Below, one piece after another: positions 1 to 6,510 of a stretch of DNA of 11,037 nt. A model generated the notes under the pieces. It was not told the DNA's origin and did not search any database. It worked only from the letters and a program-made list of their open reading frames with translations. A program made the position numbers and the translations under genes. Source of the stretch: JBMOLK01 sp049325575. GTDB taxonomy: Bacteria > Bacillota > Clostridia > Acetivibrionales > Acetivibrionaceae. Numbering within the stretch: the stretch's first letter is position 1; each line of letters starts with the position of its first letter. The stretch lies in NCBI GenBank assembly GCA_049325575.1, contig JBMOLK010000177.1, positions 1 through 11,037 of the forward strand, in the 5' to 3' direction.

Positions 1-482
1 TGGAAAAGCTCTATCTGTCAAGATTATTTAATGTAAAGCCAAGTATGCAAAATGTTTTACTGCAGGTAGGTATTGCACTGGTGGGAATTGTCTTCGGAGC
101 ACACCTGTTTGTAGTAAATATAGAGCAGATGTCCAAGGCCTTAGGTATTTCAGTTCTTATCCTGTCCCTTATTATTACTCCAATTGCGACTGAACTACCT
201 GAAAAGTTCAATAGTATAATCTGGATAAGTAAAAGGAAAGATACCCTTGCCTTGGGTAATATAACAGGGGCTATGGTATTCCAAAGCTGTATTCCCGTTT
301 CCATAGGCATTATGGCAACGCCCTGGAGTTTAAATCAAAATATTGTAGTCAGTGCAGTAATGGCCACCCTGTCAGCGGCTGTGACTTATTTTTGGATTGA
401 AGACAGAAAAAAACTAAATCCTGTTCCCTTAATTATGGGGGGAATTTTCTATACTATGTTTATAGTTTCTCTTACAATGTAA
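1..482 (+). CDS. Sodium/calcium exchanger family membrane protein, C-terminal part (5' end outside window)
   Basis: The reading frame is open from base 3 (159 residues visible) and ends at TAA 480-482; the start lies upstream of the window. The visible part holds several hydrophobic segments and a signature typical of the second alpha-repeat of the Ca2+/cation antiporter (CaCA) superfamily: GISVLILSLIITPIATELPE, followed by K-F-N-S and, about 15 residues on, ALGNITGAMVFQS. In this family the acidic residue of the T/S-x-PE element and the GN..G segment line the ion site, and the protein exchanges Na+ or H+ for Ca2+ across the cytoplasmic membrane. The ATELPE form is a variant of the more common GTSLPE. 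The first alpha-repeat should lie upstream and cannot be seen. The ion specificity cannot be told from this fragment. An internal ATG at 45 is in frame but lies inside the conserved region and is not the start. Confidence 0.85.
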   Translation, partial: EKLYLSRLFNVKPSMQNVLLQVGIALVGIVFGAHLFVVNIEQMSKALGISVLILSLIITPIATELPEKFNSIIWISKRKDTLALGNITGAMVFQSCIPVSIGIMATPWSLNQNIVVSAVMATLSAAVTYFWIEDRKKLNPVPLIMGGIFYTMFIVSLTM

Positions 483-487
483 GCTTA

Positions 488-504
488 GCCGGCTAAAAGC
501 CGGC
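488..504 (+). terminator. GC-rich hairpin after the exchanger gene, possible weak terminator
   Basis: Two copies of GCCGGC (488-493 and 499-504) form a 6-bp all-GC stem around a 5-nt loop, starting 6 nt after the stop codon. No T-run follows the stem on either strand, so an intrinsic terminator is uncertain; it may act as an mRNA 3'-end stabiliser instead. Confidence 0.4.
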
Positions 505-653
505 AGAATACAGTTGCAAATAATTACTAATAAGTAAATATATTGCATATAAACATAGCAGCACTAAGCTTTTGAAAGAACATTGTGAAAAGGTTTGAAT
601 TCAAATATTTTCCAAAGCCTGGTGATTTGTGAAAAATGCACAGCCCATTAGAA

Positions 654-1043
654 TTAGAAAATGTTTTTTAGTGAGAGAGATTCTTTCTCGGGTATGTGTT
701 TTATAAATTGCCTTAAGGCAGCTATTTCTGCTAAAGCCATGGAAGAATTCTTCGTCTCAACGTATTTTGACATCCTAAGCAGGGCGGTATCAATATTATC
801 TATTTCAATATGGTCCAGCAAAACAGTCCAGGTTTTCTCCACCCTGGGCCACTCCTCCTCTATTGATGCAAGGTTTTTCTGTGCAGAGTTCCAGTCACCG
901 TTTATTGTGCTGCTTTCTATTTTATTGATCTGATCTTCAAGCCTTTGGGCTGTACTATGAAGAGTACGGTTTGTGATAAAGGATGAACCGATGATTAGTG
1001 CAAGCAGAATAGTTAAGCTTGCCAAAACCTTGACTGTATGCAA
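654..1043 (-). CDS. DUF4363 family protein
   Basis: This is a 129-residue protein of unknown function. Residues 5-24 form one hydrophobic N-terminal segment (signal anchor or uncleaved signal), and the rest is a predicted helical extracytoplasmic domain with conserved-looking tryptophans (W51, W65, W72) and the segment around NGDWNSAQ that is typical of DUF4363 proteins. The start is TTG at 1041-1043, directly abutting the TAA of the upstream DUF421 gene. Its Shine-Dalgarno sequence (AGGAGG) is encoded by the last codons of that gene, so translational coupling is likely. DUF4363 genes are commonly found just after DUF421 genes in Clostridia, which supports the assignment. I assign no biochemical role; an accessory to the DUF421 membrane protein is an inference from gene order. 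Family call from pattern memory, not from a profile search. Confidence 0.8.
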   Translation of the reverse strand: MHTVKVLASLTILLALIIGSSFITNRTLHSTAQRLEDQINKIESSTINGDWNSAQKNLASIEEEWPRVEKTWTVLLDHIEIDNIDTALLRMSKYVETKNSSMALAEIAALRQFIKHIPEKESLSLKNIF

Positions 1044-1733
1044 TTAAGCTTCCCTCCTTTCATCCTCTTTAATCTGGAAGTAGAGCTTTCCCTGTGAGTC
1101 CAGGCTGGCAAAAAGTACATTTTTTATATTGTTTATTCCACGTGCATTAAACTCCTGTTGAAGCCAGCTTTCGTCCAATTTGGCTATTCTAAGGTTATCA
1201 AAGTTTATGTTTCCGTCAATAACAAGATCCAGAGGCATACCCTCATATTGTGTTGAAACATTAAGATCCTCAGGGCTTACAGGTCTTTTTTGAGATTTTG
1301 GTATAATACTTAGCTGTCCGTTTGTTTCTAAAATGGCAAACTCTATATCCGCAATATTAGGTGTATTTTTGATCCTTAGCTGTTCAAGTAAATCATTTAG
1401 AGTATACATTTCTTTTCTAAGTTCAGGCTCTTTGATTTTTCCGTTTTCGATCAAAACACTGGGCTTACCGCATATCAGTGCTCTTGCTTTTGTACTTTTT
1501 AGCCCGATAAAAGATAAGGTTATTTGTGCAACCAATAATGTAAGTATTGGAATAATACCGTTTACCAGTGGAATTCCTGTGTTCTGCATTGGGACAGCAG
1601 CAAGCTCCGATATCATGATGGCTATAGCCAGCTCAAAAGGCTGAAGCTGCCCAATTTGGCGTTTTCCCATTATTCTCATAACAATAACAACAAGCATATA
1701 AAGTATTAATGTTCTGGTAACAACTACTAACAC
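1044..1733 (-). CDS. DUF421 domain-containing membrane protein (YetF/YdfR-like)
   Basis: The protein has 229 residues, close to the usual length of Bacillus YetF-type proteins. The N-terminal part has about three hydrophobic helices (roughly 1-20, 32-50, 56-78). Between the first two is the family hallmark MGKRQIGQLQPFELAIAI (22-39). The soluble remainder (about 85-225) carries the GKPSVLIENGKI segment (89-100) and the EFAILETNGQLSI segment (131-143) found across DUF421. The family sits in the cytoplasmic membrane with its domain in the cytosol; its biochemical role is not established, although some paralogues are linked to spore properties in Bacillus. The start is GTG 1731-1733, preceded by an AAAGGATG-type ribosome binding site. 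It is first gene of a two-gene unit with the DUF4363 gene. I saw no confident -35/-10 pair upstream. Confidence 0.9.
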   Translation of the reverse strand: MLVVVTRTLILYMLVVIVMRIMGKRQIGQLQPFELAIAIMISELAAVPMQNTGIPLVNGIIPILTLLVAQITLSFIGLKSTKARALICGKPSVLIENGKIKEPELRKEMYTLNDLLEQLRIKNTPNIADIEFAILETNGQLSIIPKSQKRPVSPEDLNVSTQYEGMPLDLVIDGNINFDNLRIAKLDESWLQQEFNARGINNIKNVLFASLDSQGKLYFQIKEDERREA

Positions 1734-2138
1734 AAGATCATCCTTTCATATTATCTCTGATACACTGATAGCTTTCCAACTTTTAAGCTATTAATATTTT
1801 TCCGAATACCCATTTTATAATGTATGGGAAATTATAGTTCTAAGTTTTGGTTTACTATTTAGTTTTTAGTTAGCAAAGCAGCAAGAATTTATGTAATATG
1901 TAACTATATTGAGTATGGCAAGCATATTTGGTTTTAGTCATCATATATATGCAAAATATAAACCAGATTAAATATAACAGCAGTATGCAATAATAAATAA
2001 ATGATATAGAATAGATGTTATTGAGTAAAATTTATTATTTTTATGAATCTGAATATTTTAAGCTATTTTTTTGAATATTTACATTTGTTATATATGTCGT
2101 TTGATATATAGATAGGTAAAGATAGTAGGAGGAATACT
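1734..2138. other. Divergent A/T-rich intergenic region between the DUF421 and trkA genes
   Basis: This 405-base gap must hold the promoters of both the leftward DUF421 unit and the rightward trkA gene. It is very A/T-rich and contains no convincing ORF. Several TATAAT-like hexamers occur (for example 1816-1821) but none has a good -35 partner at 16-18 bp. A short imperfect hairpin (CCCAT/ATGGG) spans 1810-1829. I looked for the conserved GC-rich blocks of a c-di-AMP (ydaO/yuaA) riboswitch, which is common before potassium genes, and did not see them. The trkA ribosome binding site AGGAGG is at 2127-2132. Confidence 0.5.
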
Positions 2139-2753
2139 ATGCATATAATTGTAATCGGGTGTGGCAAGGTTGGTTCAAGGTTTGCACAGGTTTTATCCGA
2201 AGAAGGGCATGATGTTGTTATTATAGATAATGACAGTAATTCTTTTAAAATGCTTGATCCGGATTTTAATGGTATAACCATAACAGGTGTTCCTATTGAC
2301 CAGGATGTATTGAAGCAGGCAGGTATTAAAACAGCTGATGCAGTTGCAGCTGTCACACCGGATGATAATGTAAATATAATGGTCTGCCAGGTTGCAAAAG
2401 AGATTTTTAAGGTTCCAAGAGTGGTAGCTAGAATATATAACCCTGCCAGAGAACACGTATTTCACCAGTTTGGACTTCCCACAATTTGTCCTACCGATAT
2501 TACTGCTGATGTCATAAGGTCAATGGTGCTTGGAAGTAAGGATGTCTCAAAACATACCATAGGTGGTGCGGTGGTTATTATTAGACACGAAAAAGTCCAA
2601 AATGGTAATGTGGGTAAGAAGCTTGGTGCAGTTAAAATAGACCAGGGATCATTTATTTTTGGTGTAATTAAAAGTGGAGATTTTAGTTTTGCAAATCCTG
2701 ATGTTACTCTAAATAAAGATGACATTCTGGTAATAGCAAACAAGGCCGATTAG
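2139..2753 (+). CDS. trkA: TrkA/KtrA-family potassium uptake regulator (RCK domain), first copy
   Basis: The protein has 204 residues, the size of a single RCK unit (KtrA-like) and about half of E. coli TrkA. Residues 1-130 are a Rossmann TrkA-N domain, with the nucleotide-binding loop GCGKVG at 7-12 and D30 at the end of strand beta-2, where an acidic residue favours NAD(H) or an adenine nucleotide over NADP. It also has the T-x-DDNVN segment (73-79) and the ARIYNP motif (97-102). Residues about 138-204 form a TrkA-C domain. Such proteins form cytosolic rings that bind ATP/ADP or NAD and gate a KtrB/TrkH channel; some TrkA-C domains bind c-di-AMP. The ATG at 2139 has an AGGAGG site 6 nt upstream. 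A paralogue follows 116 nt later and a KtrB-type gene lies convergently beyond it. The usual G-D after strand beta-3 reads G-V here, unlike the second copy. Confidence 0.93.
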   Translation: MHIIVIGCGKVGSRFAQVLSEEGHDVVIIDNDSNSFKMLDPDFNGITITGVPIDQDVLKQAGIKTADAVAAVTPDDNVNIMVCQVAKEIFKVPRVVARIYNPAREHVFHQFGLPTICPTDITADVIRSMVLGSKDVSKHTIGGAVVIIRHEKVQNGNVGKKLGAVKIDQGSFIFGVIKSGDFSFANPDVTLNKDDILVIANKAD

Positions 2754-2760
2754 ATCAAAA

Positions 2761-2772
2761 GTAACATGTTAC
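2761..2772. repeat. 12-bp perfect palindrome between the two trkA genes
   Basis: GTAACATGTTAC reads identically on both strands and lies 8-19 nt after the first trkA stop. It could be a small operator or chance; there is no recognisable promoter beside it. Confidence 0.3.
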
Positions 2773-2869
2773 CACAGCGAAGTTCTACAAGTCAGCTTAA
2801 CAAATAATTATTTTGATGGACAAATGGCATCCTAATATTTTAAGGCTATTTGGTTGGAGGTTGAAATTT

Positions 2870-3544
2870 ATGTATATAGTTATAGCAGGGGGAGGTAAGA
2901 TAGGGTACTATCTTGTAAAGACGCTTCTTCCTTATAAACATAAGGTAGCTATTATTGAACCACAGGAAGATCTGTGCAGAAAAATAGCAAATGAGCTTCA
3001 TATTCCTGTAGTAAATGGGGATGGTACAGACCTTGATATACTTTCGGAGGTAGAAGTCGAGAAGGCTGATACTTTCATTGCAGTTACCGGTAAGGATGAG
3101 GATAACCTTATTGCATGTCAGCTTGCTAAAAGGAATTTTGGTGTAAGAAGAACAATAGCAAGGGTGAACAATCCGAAAAACATCGAAGTATTTCAGAAGC
3201 TAGGGGTGGATATAGCAGTCAGTGGTACTTCTGTTATAGCAGATATAATTGAACAGGAAATAGACTACTCGGGTATAAAAACTCTTATGAGGCTTAAGAG
3301 CGGGAGGCTTGTCTTGAGCGAGATTCTGATTACCAGTAAGTCACCTGTGTGCAATAAAAGCTTGAAGGATATAAATATCCCAAAGGACTATATTCTTATT
3401 TCTGTTATCAGAGATGAAGAGGTTATAATACCGAACGGTTTTACTGTATTAAAAGATGGAGACTATATAATTTCTGTTTCTTCAAAGCAGGATCAGCAAG
3501 AGCTTAGAGACTATTTTGTGGGAAAGGATAACGTGAAAGTATAA
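2870..3544 (+). CDS. trkA: TrkA/KtrA-family potassium uptake regulator (RCK domain), second copy
   Basis: The protein has 224 residues, with a TrkA-N Rossmann domain (1-130) and a TrkA-C domain (about 137-215). Nucleotide-binding features are GGGKIG (7-12), E30 closing strand beta-2, NGDGTD (49-54), T-G-K-D-E-D-N (73-79) and ARVNNP (97-102). It is homologous to the preceding gene over its whole length but clearly diverged from it. The ATG at 2870 was chosen because GGAGG lies 9 nt upstream and because translation then begins right at the first Rossmann strand. An in-frame TTG at 2813 would add 19 residues but has no ribosome binding site and no family-like sequence. Likely role: cytosolic regulatory subunit of the KtrB-type transporter encoded convergently downstream. 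Whether the two copies form a mixed ring or serve different transporters is not shown. The 116-nt gap to the first copy has no terminator, so cotranscription is likely. Confidence 0.93.
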   Translation: MYIVIAGGGKIGYYLVKTLLPYKHKVAIIEPQEDLCRKIANELHIPVVNGDGTDLDILSEVEVEKADTFIAVTGKDEDNLIACQLAKRNFGVRRTIARVNNPKNIEVFQKLGVDIAVSGTSVIADIIEQEIDYSGIKTLMRLKSGRLVLSEILITSKSPVCNKSLKDINIPKDYILISVIRDEEVIIPNGFTVLKDGDYIISVSSKQDQQELRDYFVGKDNVKV

Positions 3545-3568
3545 AGTTGGTTTATTAAGATAAAATAT

Positions 3569-3601
3569 AAAAACTCGAGGCCTTGGTGCCTTCGAGTTTT
3601 T
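3569..3601. terminator. Bidirectional intrinsic terminator between trkA and ktrB
   Basis: AAAAACTCGA-GGC (3569-3581) pairs with GCC-T-TCGAGTTTTT (3588-3601) around a 6-nt loop, with one bulged T at 3591. The A-run on the left and T-run on the right let the hairpin terminate both convergent transcripts. It fills most of the 60-nt gap between the two stop codons. Confidence 0.9.
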
Positions 3602-3604
3602 ATA

Positions 3605-4981
3605 TTAACCGACTACTATTTTTCCTTCAGGATAAACAAGGTCCTGATTCTTTTTATTACTTCTAAGTGCCAAAGCAATGGCAAAGGATAAAGGTCCGAC
3701 TCTTCCAAGAAACATGGTAACTATAAGAAAAATCCTGCTGGCAGTATGAAGCGTAAAAGTTCCAACAGAGGATAACCCTACAGTACCGAAGGCAGATGTA
3801 GCTTCATACAGTATATCTAAAAATGTACGGTTGTTTTCAAAAATAAGCAACAGGGTAGTAACAGTAATAACCAGCATGGCACTTAGCCCTATAATGGCCA
3901 GAGATTTAATAACAGTGGTATGCGGCACCTTACGCTTAAATATTATAGTATCATTAGAGCCTCTAACCTGTGAAATGATAGCTACCATTAAAACCCCGAA
4001 GGTGGTAATTTTTACTCCGCCGCCTGTTGATCCGGGTGCTGCTCCGATAAACATGAATAAAATTGTTGCTACTTTAGATATTTCATTCATTTTATCAATA
4101 GATATTGAGTTAAAGCCTGCAGTTCTTGTGGCAACAGAATGGAAGAATGCCGCGTTTATTTTTGTGGGGAAGCTCAAGCTTGCTAATGTATTAGGATTGT
4201 TAAATTCAAATACAAAGAAAAATAAAGTACCGAGGGTTATAAGGAAAGCTGTTACTACTAAGACAACCTTTGTATGAAGAAGAAGTTCCCTGGTTTTTCT
4301 GTAATCAACCAGGTCTTTCCACACCATGAAGCCAAGACCGCCCAGTATTACCAGGCCTGAAACAGTATAAAGGACTACAGGATCTTCGTTAAAGGTCGTT
4401 AGACTGCTGTAAGGGCTTACTTGACCCATTATATCAAAACCTGCATTGCAAAAGGCGGAAATTGCGTGGAATACTGCCATATAAAATCCTTTTGGACCAA
4501 ACCTTGGTACAAACCGCGTAGATAATATAAGAGCACCTATGAGCTCAATAATAAAGGTGGTAATAACCACATTTTTAATAAGTCTTAGTATCCCTTCGAA
4601 GCTGAAATGATTCAATGATTCCTGGGCCAGTATCATTGTCTTAAGTCCGACTTTTCTTCCCAAAAGTATAGAAAAAAAAGTTGCAAAGGTAACAAAACCT
4701 AAAGCACCTATTTGAATCAGCGTAAGAATAACAATTTGACCGAACAGCGACCACTGGGTAAAGGTATCTACTACTACAAGTCCTGTAACACATGTTGCTG
4801 ACGTTGCGGTAAACAAGGCTGTCAGAAAACTTACGCTTTCCTGGCCCGGCTTGGAAGCTATAGGAAGACTTAGAAGCAGTGCTCCCCAAAAAATTACTGC
4901 AGCAAAACTGAACACAATTATTTTAGCAGGCTCAAGGGCAAGTACTTTATTATTCTTTAGATTAATCTGAAACTTTACCAT
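3605..4981 (-). CDS. ktrB: KtrB/TrkH-family potassium transporter, membrane subunit
   Basis: This 458-residue polytopic protein has the length of KtrB (about 445-460) rather than the longer TrkH. It shows the four membrane-pore-membrane repeats of the superfamily of K+ transporters, each with its filter loop: TCVTG (63-67), FCNAG (177-181), TRTAG (285-289) and FGTVG (398-402). All four filter glycines are present. The loop GAAPGSTGGGVK (313-324) in the third repeat matches the flexible intramembrane gate of KtrB/TrkH, and R427 in GRVGP follows the last helix. The role is K+ (with Na+ coupling in KtrAB) uptake across the cytoplasmic membrane, gated by RCK-domain proteins such as the two encoded next door. 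The ATG at 4979-4981 has a modest GGTGAT ribosome binding site. It is transcribed convergently to its presumed regulators, so it needs its own promoter; TATAAT on the minus strand at 5026-5031 is a candidate -10. Confidence 0.95.
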   Translation of the reverse strand: MVKFQINLKNNKVLALEPAKIIVFSFAAVIFWGALLLSLPIASKPGQESVSFLTALFTATSATCVTGLVVVDTFTQWSLFGQIVILTLIQIGALGFVTFATFFSILLGRKVGLKTMILAQESLNHFSFEGILRLIKNVVITTFIIELIGALILSTRFVPRFGPKGFYMAVFHAISAFCNAGFDIMGQVSPYSSLTTFNEDPVVLYTVSGLVILGGLGFMVWKDLVDYRKTRELLLHTKVVLVVTAFLITLGTLFFFVFEFNNPNTLASLSFPTKINAAFFHSVATRTAGFNSISIDKMNEISKVATILFMFIGAAPGSTGGGVKITTFGVLMVAIISQVRGSNDTIIFKRKVPHTTVIKSLAIIGLSAMLVITVTTLLLIFENNRTFLDILYEATSAFGTVGLSSVGTFTLHTASRIFLIVTMFLGRVGPLSFAIALALRSNKKNQDLVYPEGKIVVG

Positions 4982-5025
4982 AAGATATAATCACCATTCC
5001 TGTCAACCTTTAAATTCATCATACA

Positions 5026-5103
5026 ATTATATCACATAATTGTTCTTTTTCCATGTTTTTTTCTCAATATGTGTTTATAGTTTTTTAACAAACTTTATAG
5101 TTT
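5026..5103 (-). promoter_or_regulatory. Candidate ktrB promoter region with a spaced direct repeat
   Basis: On the minus strand TATAAT (5031-5026) lies about 45 nt before the ktrB start; the -35 position is poor. Upstream of it the 10-mer AAACTATAAA occurs twice (5103-5094 and 5083-5074), start to start 20 bp, so both face the same side of the helix. This layout is that of an activator site, but the DNA is A/T-rich and chance is possible. Confidence 0.35.
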
Positions 5104-5112
5104 ATGTAGCAA

Positions 5113-5157
5113 AAAAATAAAAATAGCAGGAGATAATCTCCTGCTATTTTTATTTTT
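5113..5157 (-). terminator. Long intrinsic terminator after the SASP gene
   Basis: A 21-bp perfect inverted repeat (5113-5133 with 5137-5157) encloses a 3-nt TAA loop. Its core is TAGCAGGAGA/TCTCCTGCTA, flanked by A/T arms that give a U-tract on either strand. It ends 16 nt past the SASP stop and separates that gene from ktrB. Confidence 0.92.
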
Positions 5158-5173
5158 ACACTATTTTACATAA

Positions 5174-5386
5174 TTACCTTGAAGTATCGCCTAATTTTTC
5201 TGTAGGATAGCTGTTTCCAGTATAAGCCTGGAATACTTTTCTAACAATGTTTCCACCAACTTTACCAGCTTCCCTAGAAGTTAAGTCACCGTTGTAACCT
5301 TGCTTTAAGTTAACACCAACTTCTCTAGCTATTTCGTACTTCATATTGTCGAACTGAGTTTTGCTGTTGTTATTATTAGTTGCCAT
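5174..5386 (-). CDS. Alpha/beta-type small acid-soluble spore protein (SASP)
   Basis: This 70-residue protein coats and protects DNA in the dormant spore core and is degraded during germination. Two family signatures are visible: KYEIAREVGVNL (16-27), which contains the region cut by the germination protease GPR, and LTSREAGKVGGNIVRKV (35-51), the conserved DNA-binding helix segment. The asparagine-rich N-terminus (N4-N7) and short C-terminal tail are typical of Clostridia. I chose the ATG at 5384-5386 because AAGGAGGTGAT lies at ideal spacing before it; a GTG nine bases further upstream (5393-5395) overlaps that site and cannot be the start. SASP genes are normally transcribed in the forespore by sigma-G, but I could not find a convincing sigma-G -35/-10 pair upstream. 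It is a single-gene unit closed by a strong terminator. Confidence 0.96.
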   Translation of the reverse strand: MATNNNNSKTQFDNMKYEIAREVGVNLKQGYNGDLTSREAGKVGGNIVRKVFQAYTGNSYPTEKLGDTSR

Positions 5387-5722
5387 AACTATCACCTCCT
5401 TAGTCTTATTTTTTCAAAAATCAAAACTTATATAAGTAGAAAGTTTTTCTAATGAAAGTTCTTTTACGTAAACTAATGCTGTACATATGTCAAAAATTCT
5501 TCACTGGTTCCTTAAGCGCTGTTACAGAGAGGTTCATACAGCACTTTGTCAAATTTTAATTTATGTGCAGATTATATTTTTTGTGTCAAATAACATTCTT
5601 ATGTATGATATAAATCACAGTAATAAGAAATATAAACATATATAATTTAAGTTGTTACAGCAAATTGTTTTGAAAATTGCAGATTTAATAGGAATACATA
5701 AAAATTAAAGGAGGTAAAAACT
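5387..5722. other. Divergent regulatory region between the SASP and iron-sulfur protein genes
   Basis: This 336-base gap holds no gene. It contains three copies of TGTCAAA on the plus strand (5488-5494, 5547-5553, 5584-5590), each similar to the Spo0A box (TGTCGAA; extended form TTTGTCRAAAA); the first matches the extended form at 10 of 11 positions. A weak inverted pair GCTGT/ACAGC (about 5518-5542) lies between the first two. The ribosome binding sites of both flanking genes lie at its ends. I saw no small ORF with a good ribosome binding site. Confidence 0.45.
5581..5609 (+). promoter_or_regulatory. Candidate sigma-A promoter for the iron-sulfur protein gene
   Basis: TTGTGT (5581-5586) and TATGAT (5604-5609) are separated by 17 bp, which would give a leader of about 107 nt before the ATG. 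The -10 differs from consensus at one base, the -35 at three. The third Spo0A-box-like TGTCAAA overlaps the -35, so a bound regulator there could block or help polymerase. Confidence 0.4.
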
Positions 5723-6508
5723 ATGGCTGTAAGAAAAATAATCAAAATAGATGAAGAAAAGTGTGATGGATGCGGCCTTTGCGTTCCAAATTGTGCAGAA
5801 GGCGCAATTCAAATAATTAATGGAAAAGCCAAGCTTGTTAAAGATTCATACTGTGACGGACTTGGTGCTTGTTTGGGGCATTGCCCGCAAGATGCTTTAG
5901 AAGTTATTGAAAGGGAAGCGGAGGACTTTAATGAGGAGGAAGCTATGGAATTTGTTAAGAGCATGAAAAAGGCGACTGTGCAAAATAACGTAAATAACCA
6001 TAAAGTGGTTCATGCCCATTCCGGGGGATGTCCCGGAAGCAGAATCATGACCTTAAAGGGTATTGACAATGATTCAGCTACTTCCAACAGCTCCGCTGCT
6101 GTAAGCAATGGTGATATAGAAGTCAGGATTAAACCACAGTTAAGACAGTGGCCTGTTCAACTTAATCTTGTTCCGGTAAATGCACCGTATTTTGATAATG
6201 CACATTTACTTGTGACAGCTGATTGCGTACCTTTTGCATATGCTAACTATCATTTGGACCTGCTAAAAGGAAAGTCTGTTGTTATAGGCTGTCCAAAATT
6301 GGATGATTTGGGCCACTATATTGAGAAATTAACACAAATAATCGGAAACAATGATATAAAGAGTGTTACAGTGGCTCACATGGAAGTTCCATGCTGCTCT
6401 GGTATTGTAAGGGCTGTGGATATAGCTGTTGACCGTTCCGGAAAGAATATTCCCGTTACCAAGGTTAGAGTCGGTATAAACGGGGATATACAAAAACAAA
6501 GTCAGTAA
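5723..6508 (+). CDS. Ferredoxin-domain iron-sulfur protein of unknown function
   Basis: This cytosolic protein of 261 residues has no signal peptide or membrane segment. Residues 8-60 resemble a two-cluster ferredoxin. The first motif is complete, CDGCGLCVPNC (C14, C17, C20, C24), sufficient for one [4Fe-4S] cluster. The second reads CDGLGACLGHCP (C44, C50, C54), with leucine in place of the second cysteine; I recall the same form in related clostridial proteins, so it is probably a family trait rather than damage. After a variable linker come HSGGCPGSR (99-107), a region with C168, GCPKLDD (189-195) and MEVPCCSG (220-227). These extra conserved-looking cysteines (C103, C168, C190, C224, C225) could bind another cluster or a metal; that is inference. 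An electron-transfer or redox-sensing role is likely, but the partner is unknown, and no neighbouring enzyme reveals it. AGGAGG lies 8 nt before the ATG; a terminator follows at once. Confidence 0.88.
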   Translation: MAVRKIIKIDEEKCDGCGLCVPNCAEGAIQIINGKAKLVKDSYCDGLGACLGHCPQDALEVIEREAEDFNEEEAMEFVKSMKKATVQNNVNNHKVVHAHSGGCPGSRIMTLKGIDNDSATSNSSAAVSNGDIEVRIKPQLRQWPVQLNLVPVNAPYFDNAHLLVTADCVPFAYANYHLDLLKGKSVVIGCPKLDDLGHYIEKLTQIIGNNDIKSVTVAHMEVPCCSGIVRAVDIAVDRSGKNIPVTKVRVGINGDIQKQSQ

Positions 6509-6510
6509 GA

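Noticed and set aside
1734..2138. c-di-AMP (ydaO/yuaA) riboswitch before the trkA genes
   Set aside because: Such switches often precede K+ genes, but the region lacks the conserved G-rich blocks and long paired stems; it is almost entirely A/T.
3831..4277. A 148-codon plus-strand open frame opposite ktrB
   Set aside because: It is the antisense shadow of the KtrB pore repeats, which have all four filter motifs on the minus strand.
5465..5493. TTGACA-17-TACGTA on the minus strand as the SASP promoter
   Set aside because: The -10 matches consensus at only two positions, and SASP genes are expected to use forespore sigma-G rather than a sigma-A promoter.
5581..5598. Rex-type redox operator (TTGT..AACA) before the iron-sulfur gene
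   Set aside because: The half-sites are two bases too close together and the inner T-A pairs of the Rex consensus are missing.
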